Origin: Drosophila pseudoobscura
Lineage: Eukaryota > Arthropoda > Insecta > Diptera > Drosophilidae
Reading direction: 5' to 3'
NCBI RefSeq assembly: GCF_009870125.1
Contig: NC_046683.1
Location: forward strand, 21,461,001-21,525,000
DNA length: 64,000 nt
Shown: positions 43,401 to 57,300 of the stretch, in pieces
How the letters are laid out: the number at the start of each line of letters is the position of its first letter
How positions within the stretch are numbered: position 1 is the stretch's first letter
Notes under the pieces: model-generated
The model's input: the letters and a program-made list of their open reading frames with translations, nothing else
Told to the model about the DNA's origin: nothing
Databases searched by the model: none
Position numbers and translations under genes: made by a program

Positions 43401-45469
43401 TTTTCACTACGAAAATATGTATGAGTTTTTGCGCATTTTTTAAATAAAATCCTCTATAAATAGCCGAGAAATCCAAGTCAAGAGAGTCGCCAGCGAGAGA
43501 GCACAGAAGAGAGACAGGGTGGTCAGGCCTCTGATGGACACATGCCCATGCGAATGCCGCTCGGTGCACTTGGCGGGCTTTTACTGTACTTTTACTGCAT
43601 GTCTCTTTCTCTTCCGCTCCCTCTCTCTCTCTCTCTGTTACTCTGGCTGTGGCTACTGGCGGCTGGGCGCATGGGGCAGCATGTGCAACAGCCCCACCTG
43701 CTCTGAGCACTGCTTCCCCCCTGCCATCCATTGGCTTGGTCGCTCCTGGTGCTCTGCTTGCACTGCTTATTCCGGCTGTGGTGCTTTTGCTGCTGCTTCA
43801 TCTCAAGGTGCATTTCAAAGGTAAGGTGAGGCATGCCCAGAGAATGCTCTGAAGCTCCTTCTGCCACTGCCACTGCCGCTGCCGCTGCCACTGCCACTGC
43901 TGCTCTGCTCTGCTTGTATTCAATTTATAGTCTGGGGGATTTATTTTTGCCTGAATTTTTGGCTGCATTTCGTATTGAGTCCACTTTTGTTTCTTTTTTC
44001 GTTAGAAATGTTTTATTTTTAGGGTTAAAAAGTGTTTTAAATGCACATATGCCCTGCCACAGTTGGCCCCCGGCCACACCACACCCCACCGCAGCCACGA
44101 GCCGCCACCGCCGCCACCGCCGCCACCGCCACCGATGCCGCCGCCTTCAGTTTTCTCTACTTCAGCAACGCGTTTGCCGTTTTTGTTATTTTTGGTTTTT
44201 CCTTTGAATTTATTTCTGTTCTTTATAAACTCTGGTTTTATTTTTAACAAATATGCATACACACAAACAAGCACGCACACACACGCACGTGGATTACACG
44301 CACACTGCAACAAATGCTAATCAGTGGAAATGCCTGATAGAATTCCTCATTTCTCCTCTCCCTCTCGCTCTCGCTGTCGCTGTCGCTCTGCCTTTTCCTC
44401 CTCCTTCATCTCTTCTTCACGCTCTTCTTTGTGTTCCGTTATTTTTGGTGGCACGAGCAAAATGTAAATTAGCAAAAATTGATGAGGGGCAGGGTGTGGA
44501 GGTATGGGATCTGCGGTGGCTAGAGAGGGGTGGCGTGGTATGGCTGACAAGATCTTAATGAACACGATCATTAATCTCTTGATCTTCGCCCCCGTCCCGT
44601 CTACGATCTATGCAAGAGTTGATAAAACTTAATACTGTTTGAATCTCCATCAGTTGAAGCTTGAAACTACAATAGAACCAAATATTCCTTTAGCATGAGC
44701 ACCGTAATACCGTAGTACCGTAATACCGTAGTACCGTAATACCGTAATACCGTAATATGTAAATGTGTCAGTGCTCCATCCGAGCGTTCCTTATCGAACA
44801 AATTTGATCCCTGCAATTCCAATATCAAGCAAACCACGTCCCATTTAGTTTTTCCATTTATTTGAGTCCTTTTCTTCTTTAGAATTGTATTCTAAAGTGT
44901 ATTCCATTGTGTAATTATGTAAGGTACAAGGAGAGAATTCCATTGTGCATACGAACGTAAAACTACACTAGAATAAACCAGATTTGAAAGGTCTAATTGA
45001 GCACTGATTGATTCCCAAGCGGTTCGTCGGAAATCTGTTAATTCCATTTTCCGGAAATACCTTCACCGTCATCGTCCCCGTCACCGTCTCCGTCACCGTG
45101 ATTATCATGATGCTCATGATCACTTATAAAGCAGATTGCATTTTCGTTTTCTTTTCGTTCCCAATCCAATCCAATCCAATTCCGTTTCTGTTTCTGTTTC
45201 TTTTTCTGTTCGGTTTCTATTTATATGGGCGTGCCTGTGTGCTGTATTCTGCCCGCTATAATTATAGCACAGGCATTTATAATTATAGCACAGGCCATAG
45301 CAACTGGCGAATGTTGTGTAAGCAGCAGGAGGTGCCTCTGTCCGGAGGTAGTGTGTGCTGTGGCTTGCTTTGGTGTCGGGTCAGGTGCAGTTTTCGGGGA
45401 ACTCATGTGGCTTATGGGATAAGATAGGATATGGGATGTGGGATGTGGGATGTGGGATATGGGATATGG

Positions 45470-45500
<31 letters not shown>

Positions 45501-48500
45501 GATGTTGATAGCTAGCTCTCTCTCTATCGTGCGAGTCCCGCCCCTATGTCTAGGCAGCGAGAGGTAGCTCTCTCTCTGGCAGCCCACTCTCCCACCGTCT
45601 CTTCTCGTCTCTCTGTTTCACCCAGCCATCGTAAATGTTTCGAAATTTTGTGTTTATATTTGAGTTTTTCGCCAGTTGGGTCAGTCGCCCGCGTGAAACT
45701 GAAATGAAAGCGCGTCGTCCACATCCCAGCGAATGCTAAAATCAAAACGAAAGTCCGAAAACAGAAGCAGATTCAGAAACAGAAACAGGAAGAGCGAATG
45801 GAAGCCAAAACGGACAGAGTTTTCAGCGCCTCCACGTCCGTCGTGTAGCTCTCGGTTTCTCTTTTGAAAATTCAAAAATTCATCGGCAAATAGTCGAAAG
45901 AAAGTCCATGAAAATTCTTTCGCCTGACAAAAGTTTATAACAAAAACCAGTGTGCACAAAATAACCACAAAAAAAGACAAAGATAAATAGAAGATAGAAG
46001 GTAGCAAGAAGAAGAAAATAACAAGCAGAAGCATACATACATATGTATGTGCGAAGCAATGCGCGAAGAGCAGCGGATTGAGAAGAAGCAGTAGAAACAT
46101 CCAAAGCAGTGTAAGAAGCAGTGCAGAGACATAAGAGGAAGCAGACGAGATTATTATTTATTGAGTGAACTGTGAGTGCGATTGCAGGGCGGAGACGGGC
46201 GGAGACGGGCGGAGACGGGCGAAGACGGGAAGAAATGCGAATATTCTACCCCTGCATCACTCCTCACCCCTTCCCCCCATTGACGAGTAGCAATAAGTAC
46301 TACAAGCATTAACAAAACAGATGGCAAAAGCAAAACTAAAGTTTTGATTGAATATCTTCGACAACCGACTGGTCATTCTTACGTACATACATATGTACAT
46401 ACATACATATAACATATGTTGTGATTCAATCTTGACACTCAGCTGGGCTGAAACAGGCAGAGATGCTTCCTTCTCTGCGTGGCAGACATCTGATCAAAAC
46501 CGAAATACCCTCCCCAAGCGCATGACAAGAAATAACAATAAATTCAAGAAGCAACCGAAAGAAGAGATCAACCGTACCGTTACTTTCGCGATTTTTTGTC
46601 GGTCGGCGTCCCATTTCGACGCCACATGGGAGTGTGTGTCAGTGTGCGTGCGGTGCCCAGAGCGAAGGGTGCGGAGGCGTGACATCCCCCCACAACATAA
46701 ACAGTAACAACTGTCGTGTCCGAGCGAAGGTGGAGGCCGAAGAATAATCCAAGAAACGACGCGACGCACAGTGGTGCCTGCGGCCCTTTCGGCTTGCCAA
46801 ATTGAAAACATCTGACCGAATATACATACATATGCACATAGATGTTTTCATGGGACAAACTGCGTTTGAAAGCTGTCAAAGTCGTGCCCAATTTTAGATT
46901 TTTGTGTAGTCCGTAAAGAACTTGTAAAGGTTTGACCTCTCACAGTTTCATTGCATAATAATACCTAAATTTTAAGCTAATTTGATTGTTCTAAATCGCT
47001 CTGGACTCCAAGTCGTACAATATCGCAGTGTGGCATCCGAATTCGGGGTACCTTAGCCCTAAAATTAGAAGGTTTCGAAAATAAATCTTTCGTTTGAAGG
47101 CTCATTTCTGCAGTTTTAAAAGACCTGGAAAATTCTCTATCAGATGTTCAAGGAACACACTCAACAAATTACGTTTGCCACCTCTTTTCGGTTGACGTCC
47201 CACTGTGCGACGCCTCGTGCCACGATCTAAGGTCATGGAAACCTATCAGCAGAAGCATCTCGATGTGGGCGTTACACATACAAATGTACACACATGTATA
47301 GATAATGACGGACGAAGATCGAGGGAAGAAGAAGAACAGAACAGAACCAAAACACGACAGTGGTCACTCGCAATGGAGAACAGAACCCTTCACTGACCAG
47401 TTCTTACATATGAACTTTTTGTTTCTGGCTGGTTTCATTAGAAACCTGAAGCAATCCATCTTTTTGTTTTCAGGACTCAAGTTTTTAGTTCTTAATCAAT
47501 TTCATTTTCATTCCCCCGCCATGGCATGGGTCAATAAATAAACCACTTGCCAAAACCCAGTTCTGTTTGACGGATTTGACATTCCTCCACTCCTCCCACC
47601 TACTACCATGGCTGCAGAGAACCTTTAAAGGACGCCCCCTAACTGTGGAAAACAATGGAGCGCCTATTGGATCTACACATAAGGGCCAGGCGATCTTCGA
47701 CAAATCAGAATCGAGTCAACAACGGCCTTAGTGGCCTAGATGGTAACCCCACGACGACGGCTGGACAGCGCTCTAAGGAGAAAAACGATAAATTCTAACT
47801 TATATTTCTCTCCTCGTCAAGGAAATCGGCTACAAGAGGCACGCCACAGGGAAGAGGTATTTTTAGTAGTGCGCTGCGAGGAGAAGATTCGTTGCGGAGG
47901 TTTACGTACGTAGGAAGGAAACCGGAGGTTTAATTACGCTTCGAATCCGGAGGTTAAAGGACGCTCCGAAAGCAGGAAGGGATCGGGAGGCTCCGAAGTA
48001 TGCTCCGAAGGCGTGAATTAAGGAAGGGGAAAGTTTATTTAGCAGAACAATTGAAAAGGCAGAGTTTTTACTTTTGGCACATGAACTGCTTCAAAATATG
48101 GGTGTGGTGGACCCATGGCTTTCCGAACAGCTGGACTGCCCATATCCCCACTTCTGTGGAACCTTGTGCTCAATGGCCTTCTTCATCTGGGGAGCAGTGG
48201 ACACAAGATCACGGAGTACGCAAACGAGCTGGTGATACTGGTAATAGACCTACAGTTCCTGCCCACCATCAGTGAACTCCTTGAATCTGCTCTTGGAACG
48301 ACCGCTAGACGGGCACGCCAAAACGGACTAGGGGTGAACCCTCGGAGAACCGAGCTACCGAGTTCCAACCAACCCGTAACTGCTGGAACGACACTCAAAT
48401 TGTCCAGCGAAGCTATGTAGTGGAGTCATCCTTGAGTCGAAACTCTCCTGGAAACGGAACACGGTGGAAGTGCAGAAAACGGGAATGGCCGCTTTCTACA

Positions 48501-51329
48501 CCTGTAGGAAGGCCTTTCGGACGAAGGTGGGGCCCACAACGGTATACGACCCATTCTGACACAAGGAGGCTTGGTTTGGTGAGAGGCGGCAGACACTAAG
48601 TCTCACCTGGAAGAACTCCGAAGAGTCCAGCGAGTCCCAAGCCATGCGCCCTGGCGTCAGTGGATCTCTTAAGTCCTCTTAAAACTTAAATGATAAATGG
48701 GTACGTACCCGATAGGAAGGAGTGCAGGCAAAACAGTGCCCTTGGGCAGAACGAGCATTCCACCTTCACTGACGGGTGAAAGACAGTCGAAGGGACGGGA
48801 GCTGGGATCTTCTGCGGAGATTTGGTGACCAAAATATCCCCAAGACTATCAGGCTGGTGCAGTGGACTTCAGGCAGAGATATTTGCAGTATAGCAAGCGT
48901 TAAAGTCGACATAAACGTTGGATGTACCTCCAAGGAACACAGCAATCTGGCTGTATCGAAGTCTTAGGGTCCTGCAAGACCACAAGCAGACTCGGACGCG
49001 AGAGGTTGGATGCACTGAACCAAATCAGTTTTGCCGCGGCTGCATGGACGAGGAGGAAATGGAGTGTCCAGCAGGGAAAGGGGTAGGACCTGGACAGCCT
49101 GGAAACCACGCCGCTGGGGAAACTGGCACAGGGCCAGTCCAAATGCGTTTTTGCAAACTTGAGTCGTGCACCTCTCAGTCGTGTACTCTCTGACCCGAAC
49201 GCGTAGCTTTCTAGGACTTCTTGCATTTAAACCATCCTCCAAAGGTCAGATCGCATACCAACTCGATATTCAATCTTCTTTTTATAGTTCGGTGGGTTAA
49301 ATACTATAGCGAGAGTGTATTAAACTTGGTGTTTAATTCCTTTATACCGCCTGCCATTAGTTGTTAGGCAACTTCTTGGGTCTACTCTTATGTAGTGCCG
49401 CTATGGCTATCAATTTCTTTTATCAAAGTATTCTATAACTAATTGCATCTTACTGAGGTAGTGGCTTTTTCAAATCGCTACTACCAGCATTACCATTTCA
49501 ATGAACAGCAGAAAAACAAGGAGATGAAACTCAAAGTTAATAGAATTTCTCCAGGTTTCTAGTGCTTACACTCCTTACACTGCTTTCTAAGACCGTATTA
49601 CTTGTTCAATTTGGAATGCTAGAAATGTCTCGAAAAGAGTTTTGAAAGTGGGGAGGTGCAGCACAGATGTACGAGTGAGTATGTCTGTCGGCGGAATGAA
49701 CTCCGTCAAGAACTCTGTTTTTAATATTCTTAGCAGAACCCACTGCTTGTACATATTTTATGCGTGCCCCAAAAACTGTCTGCCTCCAAAGGGCATATAG
49801 GGCATCACAGTATAGCAATAGATGAGGTTTTGGGCTCTGGATGACTGCAAAATAAACGAAAAATGCTTACTGCTAGAGAGGACCTCTGGTCTTGAGCTTT
49901 CTCGTACATCTTAGTCATCACTAGAAATACAGGAGTTCCATTGGGATATTTATGTGTGTAAGTTCTCCAATTGAAGGGAGATGTTCGCTTGGTGCAAAAT
50001 ATCCAAACGTTCTTCAGGTTGCAGAATCGACGAGTTTCGTTGATGACGATGTAATTTGTGTCTAAGTTCCATAAATACTCTTGAGGTCGCTTAAAGTTTT
50101 AGAACTAGGATGTTGCAGTGTTGATTTGTTTTCTCAAATTGAATACAACGAAAACAGATTATAAGCAACCCTCTCTTTGATTATTTTTGAGGTGGTTTTG
50201 TACAAATACTTGTACATACTCTCTTCGATGCGCTCTTTGAAGATCTATCTCTAAATTTGTCTGTTTCTTGCAGCTTAAAAAGAATCAGGAACTGCAGAAG
50301 CAACGTCTGATCCACTCGTTTCAGGAGAAATCGAAGCAAATGGAATTGGAGCATAAACTGCAATTGGAGCACAAGTATCAAGTGAGTAGACTAGGAGGCG
50401 ACACCGAGAGCTGCCAGAAACAGAAAGAGAGAGAGAGAGAGAGAAAGAGAGACGCGGCGCGACGTCGTCTCTCCCAAGGTGCATTACCGTGGGGTGAGGC
50501 ATGCCCAGGGAGCGCCGTCACAACAGTTGTCTGCGAAACGTGAGCAAAGAAGTGACTCGGTGGTGAATGGCAAAAGGCAGCTGCCGCAAGTGAATGGTCA
50601 GTCGTGCCGCAGAAGCAGCAGCAGCAGCAGCTTAAGAGAGCGAAAGCAGAAGTGGCGGCATGCCTCACCTTATACAACTACACCTTGAACGATGACGTCT
50701 GTCTGTTGATGTTGACGTTGATGTTGATGTTGTTGTCCGATATGTCGCGGCTGTTGGGGCTGTGACTGTGTTTCTGTCCGTGCTTCACTTCATGCAGAGA
50801 TGGTGATGATGACGATGATGACGATGATGAGGCTGGGAACGGTGGGGATCGGAATGATGATGTGAATGGGGATGTGTGGGCAGAAAACTCAAAACAGAAG
50901 TGCAAAACAAAACAAGAGGAAAACGGAATTGAATTGAGATAAATGAAAATAAAATATATTATCATGCCGTCGTCTGGGCCGGAAGTGCTTCGATGGGGCG
51001 TATGACTAAGGCCAAGGCGGCGCCATCATCATCATCATCATCATCATCATTATCATTATTATTATTATTATTATTCAGAGAGCAGCCGAAGCAATTCTAA
51101 AAAATGGCCCAGCACCTGAAACCGAATAACCAAGAAGTTGTCTCTCTTTCTCTCTTTCTCTATTTCTTACTTCTTTGATATTATTCAGTTTGCGGTGCAC
51201 TCCCATGGAGCCTTCCAGGAATTGCGGGAACAGACCATGGTAACGGCCGCCGCTGCTGCTGCCGCCGCAGTTGTCGAGGAGCACCACCGCCAGCAGCAGC
51301 AGCATCACCACCACCACCACCATCAGCAA

Positions 51330-51361
<32 letters not shown>

Positions 51362-54300
51362 GCAACATCATCATCAGCAGCAGCGCGAGCAGCAGCAGCA
51401 GCGGGAGCGCCGAGAGCGGGAGGTCATGAAGCGGAAGGAGAACTGCAGCGCCAACGCCAGCCCGGAGGTCAAACAGATTCTCAATGTAAGGAAGCCCCTT
51501 TCGCTGTCTCCGACCATCCTTCTAATCCATTTTCTTTCCCGATCCAGTGCTTCATTATGAGCCGCAAGTCGCAGGCAGCAGCCTCCAATGGAACAACGAC
51601 AACGTCGCCCTATCGCAATCGGTAAGGAGAGGGGCCAGTGGCTGGATCTGGTAATCCGTTTTAGATATTATTTTTCAATAATATCCAATCCGAAATTGCC
51701 AACTTACAACTCTATCGATATGGCGATTTATCGATCGATAAACCGATCAAAACTATAATTCAAATGTGACTACTAAATGTACACATATGTAATTAATATC
51801 ATGTCCATTTACATTTACAGAGGTGTGGTGAAAAGCTCCTCGGGCGAGTCCCTGCCAGCCGGAACCGTGACCAGTGCGCACCCCTACAAAATACCTCAGC
51901 CGCCCTCCTCACTGCTCAAATATGAATCTGATTTTCCGCTCAGGAAAACAGGTAAGCCCTCCCAGCTCTCCCTCCGGCCGTGTCCGGCCTCCTTCCCTCC
52001 CAGATAACCGATTTAGGAGAAATGCCCTCCTAAGAAACTGCTCTGACCGCGATCTGCTATGCCTTGAGTGTTGTTTATTTTATACTAAAATTCGTTTGGC
52101 TGTCTCTGTCTGCTTCTGTCCCCCGATTCTTGTCGACCCATCGAAATCGGATCAGAAAAGATGCAAAAATGATTCATATGTCGTTCAGTTCGGGGCAGGC
52201 AATGTCTCGTTTCCGATAGTCGCAACGAAACGAAGTACCAGCGAGACTTTTGGGATACTTTTTCGGGGTAAAGGTCGCACTCAGTCATGAGATGAGATTG
52301 GGATCCCCAATTGGGATTGGAGTATAGATAATTTATAAACTATTAGGAATGTTGGAAATGTTAAGAGAGCATGGCAAATACCGAACTAACCGAAAGTCGA
52401 AAGGTCGCAAGGGGACTTGTAAGCTGTGCAGCCCTTAAGCCTCACCCCGCGTTGTTGTATTCCGTATGTCTTAAGCTAAGTTCTCTAACCCCTTCCGAAC
52501 TAACCAAGCAAATGTGTGTGAACCAAATCCAAACAGCATCCGAACCCAACCTGCTGAAGATCCGGCTGAAACAGAGTGTCATCGAGCGCAAGGCCCGTAA
52601 CGGAGGCCCGGCAGGTGCCCGTCGCCACGAGCGACTCCTGCAGGCGGCCCAGCGCAGGCAGCAGAAGAACTCCGTTCTTACAAGTACGTATATGACCCAG
52701 ACAGCACCCCACACACAAGCACAGAAAACCACAAAAACCCATCACACAGGGGGGATTCTAGACGGCAATGTGTTGCGATAGGTGGAACTGAGTCGAGTGA
52801 ATCTATTGGTGAATCTACTGTGGACCCGTCTCCCAAAAGAAGCAAAAGAATGAAGGCAGCAGCCGCCTATTGTACTGTCTCTACGAACTGTTCTTCGTTC
52901 TTTAGCTCAGATCTATCGAGGATCCAAGAGATCAGATCAGATGAAGTGCTCGCAAGTGATGGCGGACCCTCTGTTGTTGATCCCATATAAGAAATCGCCA
53001 ACGACGAAGGACTATTTCATCATCAAAGACCCACACACACACTTACACACAGATAGCAAGACACACGGACATACGAGTACCGTACCCAACATCATACAAA
53101 GATCTCAGAGATCCGAGAGGTCCAAGATCAACGATCCTGCGTCGGAAGAGCGAGAGAGAAGCTATCACATGTTTTAATTTGTAAACCCTTGATTGTGTTA
53201 TTAAATATTTAATGCGTTGTGTTTATCGTTGCAATCGTTAATGCTACTAGTATTACTGTACTGTTGTTTAACCCCTGCTATCCACGAAGATCCAACCATT
53301 GATCAGCTCCAGCCACAGCCACAGCCACAGCTACAGCTACAGCTACGCTCAGTCCACTAACTGCTGCCTGACTGCCGTCTAAACTGTTTCTGATTGCTTT
53401 ACCATTCCATTGCCTGGCCAGCTCCCACCGAATAATTAATAACCGAAGCTTTCTCTGTACCCTCCAAAACAGACTCCAACAGCACGCCGGACTCTGGCCC
53501 TAACTCTCCGCCCTCGTCCACGGGGCTGTCGGTGGGCGTGGTCGGGAGCAGGGGTTCCCCGACGAGTGCTCCGATCCAGGAGGAGAACGAGGAGGGGAGC
53601 CAGTACCAGCCGGGGCAGAGGAGCAGCATCAACGACCTGCCCCTGTTCAGCTCGCCCTCCCTGCCCAACATATCCCTGGGACGACCGCATTTACCAAACT
53701 CCGCCCAGGTGCAGGCGCAGGCACAGGCACAGGCGCAGGCACAGGCACAGGCGAGTGCCCAGGCCCAGGCGCAGGCGCAGGCGCGGGCTACGGCGATGTT
53801 CGCGGCACTGCACCAGCATGTGGCGGCCGCCGGGGGCCAGCCGACCTACTACAATCAGCTGGGTATGTCCTTCGTGGGACGGCAGCCGACTGGGCCGCTG
53901 GCCATGATGCCGGCCACGGGCATCGCGCCCCAGCAGCCCTCGCCCGTGGTCAGGTCCGCCTCGGCGACGTCTACGTCCTCGTCCCAGGCCTCCCTGGTGG
54001 GGGATGTGGCTCCGCCGCAGGCGCACGCCGCCTCCACCATTCTGCCCTCGTCCTCGTCCTACATGCAGCAGCTGGGGGGAGTGACCGCCGGCTCCGCAGT
54101 CAATCTGCATGCGGCGGCCGTGGCTGCAGCAGCAGCGGCGGCGGCAGCAGCGGCCGGCTCCCTGCCCCCCACCAACAGCCACGGACACGGGCATGCCTAT
54201 GGTCACGGTCACGGCCATGGACACGGTCATGGACACGGGCATGGTCATGCTCTGTACGGCGGACACCCGCACAACACACCAATCACGGATGCACAAGTGG

Positions 54301-57300
54301 CTCAGGTGCATCTGCACAAGCAGGGCCACCGACCCTTGGGCAGGACACAGTCGGCCCCGCTGCCCCTGGGACATCCGATGCTGACGGGCGCCGGGCAGCT
54401 GAATGTGGCCCAAACGCATTACGAGAACAGCGAGGTGAGTAGCATCCGCCCCGTGTGTCCCCTCCACTTCGTAAGTTCGTAAATGATCAACCGAATGCTT
54501 CTCCCCAGGCGGAGCGTCAGGCGTACCAGCATCAGGTGCTCACCCAGAAGCTGCGCCAGACCGTGCTCACCCGCAGCGGAGCTGCGACGGCCGCTGGAGT
54601 GCGCGAGTCCCAGCTGAAGGAGGAGGAGGACGACTCCGCCGCGGAGGTGATGGACCTGACCGATAAAAAGAAACCGCCCAAAACGGTACTGACCAGCACC
54701 ATAGCCACCAGCACCTCACAGAGTCTGCCCGAGGCTCTGGCCGCCGCAGCAGCAGTCTATCGCACGAGCCCTTCAGCCGCCACCACGCCCTCAGCAGCGG
54801 TGGCCGGCGGGAGCGGGACCAAGGTCAATAGCCTACAGCGGGACCAGGAGTACCTTCAGCAGCAGCGCGAGCTGCTTCTGCTACAAAATAAGGAGGAGCT
54901 GGCCAAGCGCCTGATGCGGCCCCTCTCTCGCACGCTGAGTAGTCCGCTGGTGCCACTCGGACCGCACGGCCTTAGCCAGCTGGCAGACACGGGGCAAGGC
55001 CAAGGGCAGCAGCTGCCGCCAATAGCCACCTCCTCGTCGGCGGACCACATACCGCCCGTCAACCTGACGCTGCCCCATCGCCAGCACCGACAGTTCATGA
55101 ATCATTTCTATACCGCCAACCTGCAGCATCAGCGCCAGCAGCAGCAGCAGCAGGAGCAACAGCACCTGCAACAGACGCCGCCGTCCGCCTCATTGCCCCC
55201 GCACAAAATCACCACGGGCCTGGCCTACGATCCGCTGATGCTGAAGCACTCTTGCATCTGCGGCGACAACGCACAGCATCCGGAGCACAGCGGCCGGCTG
55301 CAGAGCGTGTGGGCCCGGTTAAACGAAACGGATCTGGTAAAGCGCTGCGACCGACTGCGGGCCCGAAAGGCCACCCAGGAGGAGCTGCAGACAGTGCACA
55401 CGGAGGCGCATGCGATGCTCTTCGGCTCCAACCAGTGCCAGCTGACGCGACCCAAACTGGAGACCACGCTGGCCGCCAGCTTCGTCCGCCTCTCTTGCGG
55501 GGGGCTGGGCGTGGACCTGGACACCACGTGGAATGAGCACCACACGGCCACCGCCGCCCGCATGGCAGCTGGCTGTGTGATCGATCTGGCCTTCAAGACG
55601 GCCAAGGGAGATCTGCGCAACGGATTCGCCGTCGTCCGGCCGCCCGGCCACCATGCGGAGGCCAATCTGGCCATGGGCTTCTGCTTCTTCAACTCGATCG
55701 CCATCGCCGCCAAACGGCTGCGCCAGCAGATGCCCGAGATGAGGCGCATTCTCATTGTCGATTGGGTGAGTCAAAGTGACTATGGAAGGCCAGATATTTA
55801 AGCTCTTGCATCGTATTTGAGAACTATGTAAACGTATATCATGGGAGGGGGCGGGTTCACTAGCACCGCTTGCTCAGCGCTCAGTAACTAAACCGATTCT
55901 CGTGCTTCTTTCAGGATGTACACCATGGCAATGGCACTCAGCAAGCATTCTACCAAAGTCCCGACATTCTATATCTTTCCATACATCGACACGATGACGG
56001 TAACTTCTTTCCCGGCACAGGCGGACCCACAGAGGTGAGTGCACATCCTCGAACCCCGAAACATTAACCACTAATCGATGTGTCTCTATTTCTAGTGCGG
56101 CTCCGGTGCTGGTCTAGGCTTCAATGTGAACATCTCGTGGTCCGGGGCCTTGAACCCGCCGCTGGGCGATGCCGAGTATATCGCTGCATTCCGAACCGTT
56201 GTGATGCCCATCGCCAAGGGCTTCAACCCGGACATTGTGCTCGTCTCGTCCGGCTTCGATGCGGCCACCGGCCACCCGGCACCACTGGGCGGCTATCACG
56301 TGTCGCCCGCTTGCTTCGGCTTCATGACCCGCGAGCTCCTCCAGCTGGCCAACGGCAAGGTGGTGCTGGCCCTCGAGGGCGGCTACGACCTGGCCGCCAT
56401 CTGTGATTCCGCCCAAGAGTGCGTCCGAGCTCTGCTCGGCGATCCCGCCGCGCCCATTTCCCAGTCCGAGCTGGAACGGCCGCCCTGTCAGAATGCCATC
56501 AATACGCTCCAAAAAACGATAGCCATTCAGGTATATATATATACATGAATATATATGTGCTATCTCGCTCACTCACTCAACTCCTCTCTCCATCTCTCCG
56601 GCTCCTTGTGAATGTAGCAAACGCATTGGCCCTGCGTGAGGATGCTGGAGCATACTGTCGGCCTGTCTGCGCTGGAGACGCTCAAGGTGGAGCACGAAGA
56701 ATCTGAAACGATCAACGCCATGGCCGGCCTCTCAATGCAATCGATGCACAGGTTCGTGTCCGTCTAGTGCATCGCAAAAATTGTACTACGCAGCGAAGGA
56801 AACTAAAATGACTCATAGGAAATGTTTCCCAAATGTTCAACTAAATTAGTTCCGCTTTAATTTGATTTTCTTATTGTACAATGAAGCGATTATTGTCGTA
56901 TAAAATGAGACTATCTAGATTCCAGAACTGATTCCATCAGAAAGCTTTAGTGAATGACGCTCCCTTCGAGCTGAAACCAGTCCGAACTACAGTTACAGTA
57001 CAATTACAGTCGATCACTGTAAGGCATATTTCCTGTGCTGTGTACCGCGTATAAATAAACATAAATTTAACCCAATATCGAATTCGTTCCGATAATACGA
57101 CTGAAGATCGTAAAATGTTTGCTCTGACCTAGAATCATTCCATAAATGAGTGCAATAATTCCACACTTGTCTTTAGGACATCTATCGAATGGGATATCGT
57201 TTATGTACATATAGTCTAGCGCCGCACTTTGTGAATATTTTGTAAAAAATCGATTCCTTTGCTGATTGGCTAATATATCTGTTTCGTTTGTTTTTAGAAC

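Larger units (their letters stand above)
42558..50273 (+). other. HDAC4 intron 2 (about 7.7 kb)
   Basis: Contains the reverse-oriented end of a DINE-1-like element (about 42,700-42,745), GC-rich CTGCCACTGCCG (43,858-43,910) and CCGCCACCG (44,100-44,135) arrays, a TACCGTAA array (44,701-44,757), GGGATGT/GATA arrays (45,426-45,502), a possible internal promoter and leader (about 45,680-46,690), a GGGCGGAGAC array (46,187-46,229) and a long dead non-LTR element (about 47,950-49,260). No nested gene was recognised. Confidence 0.6.
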
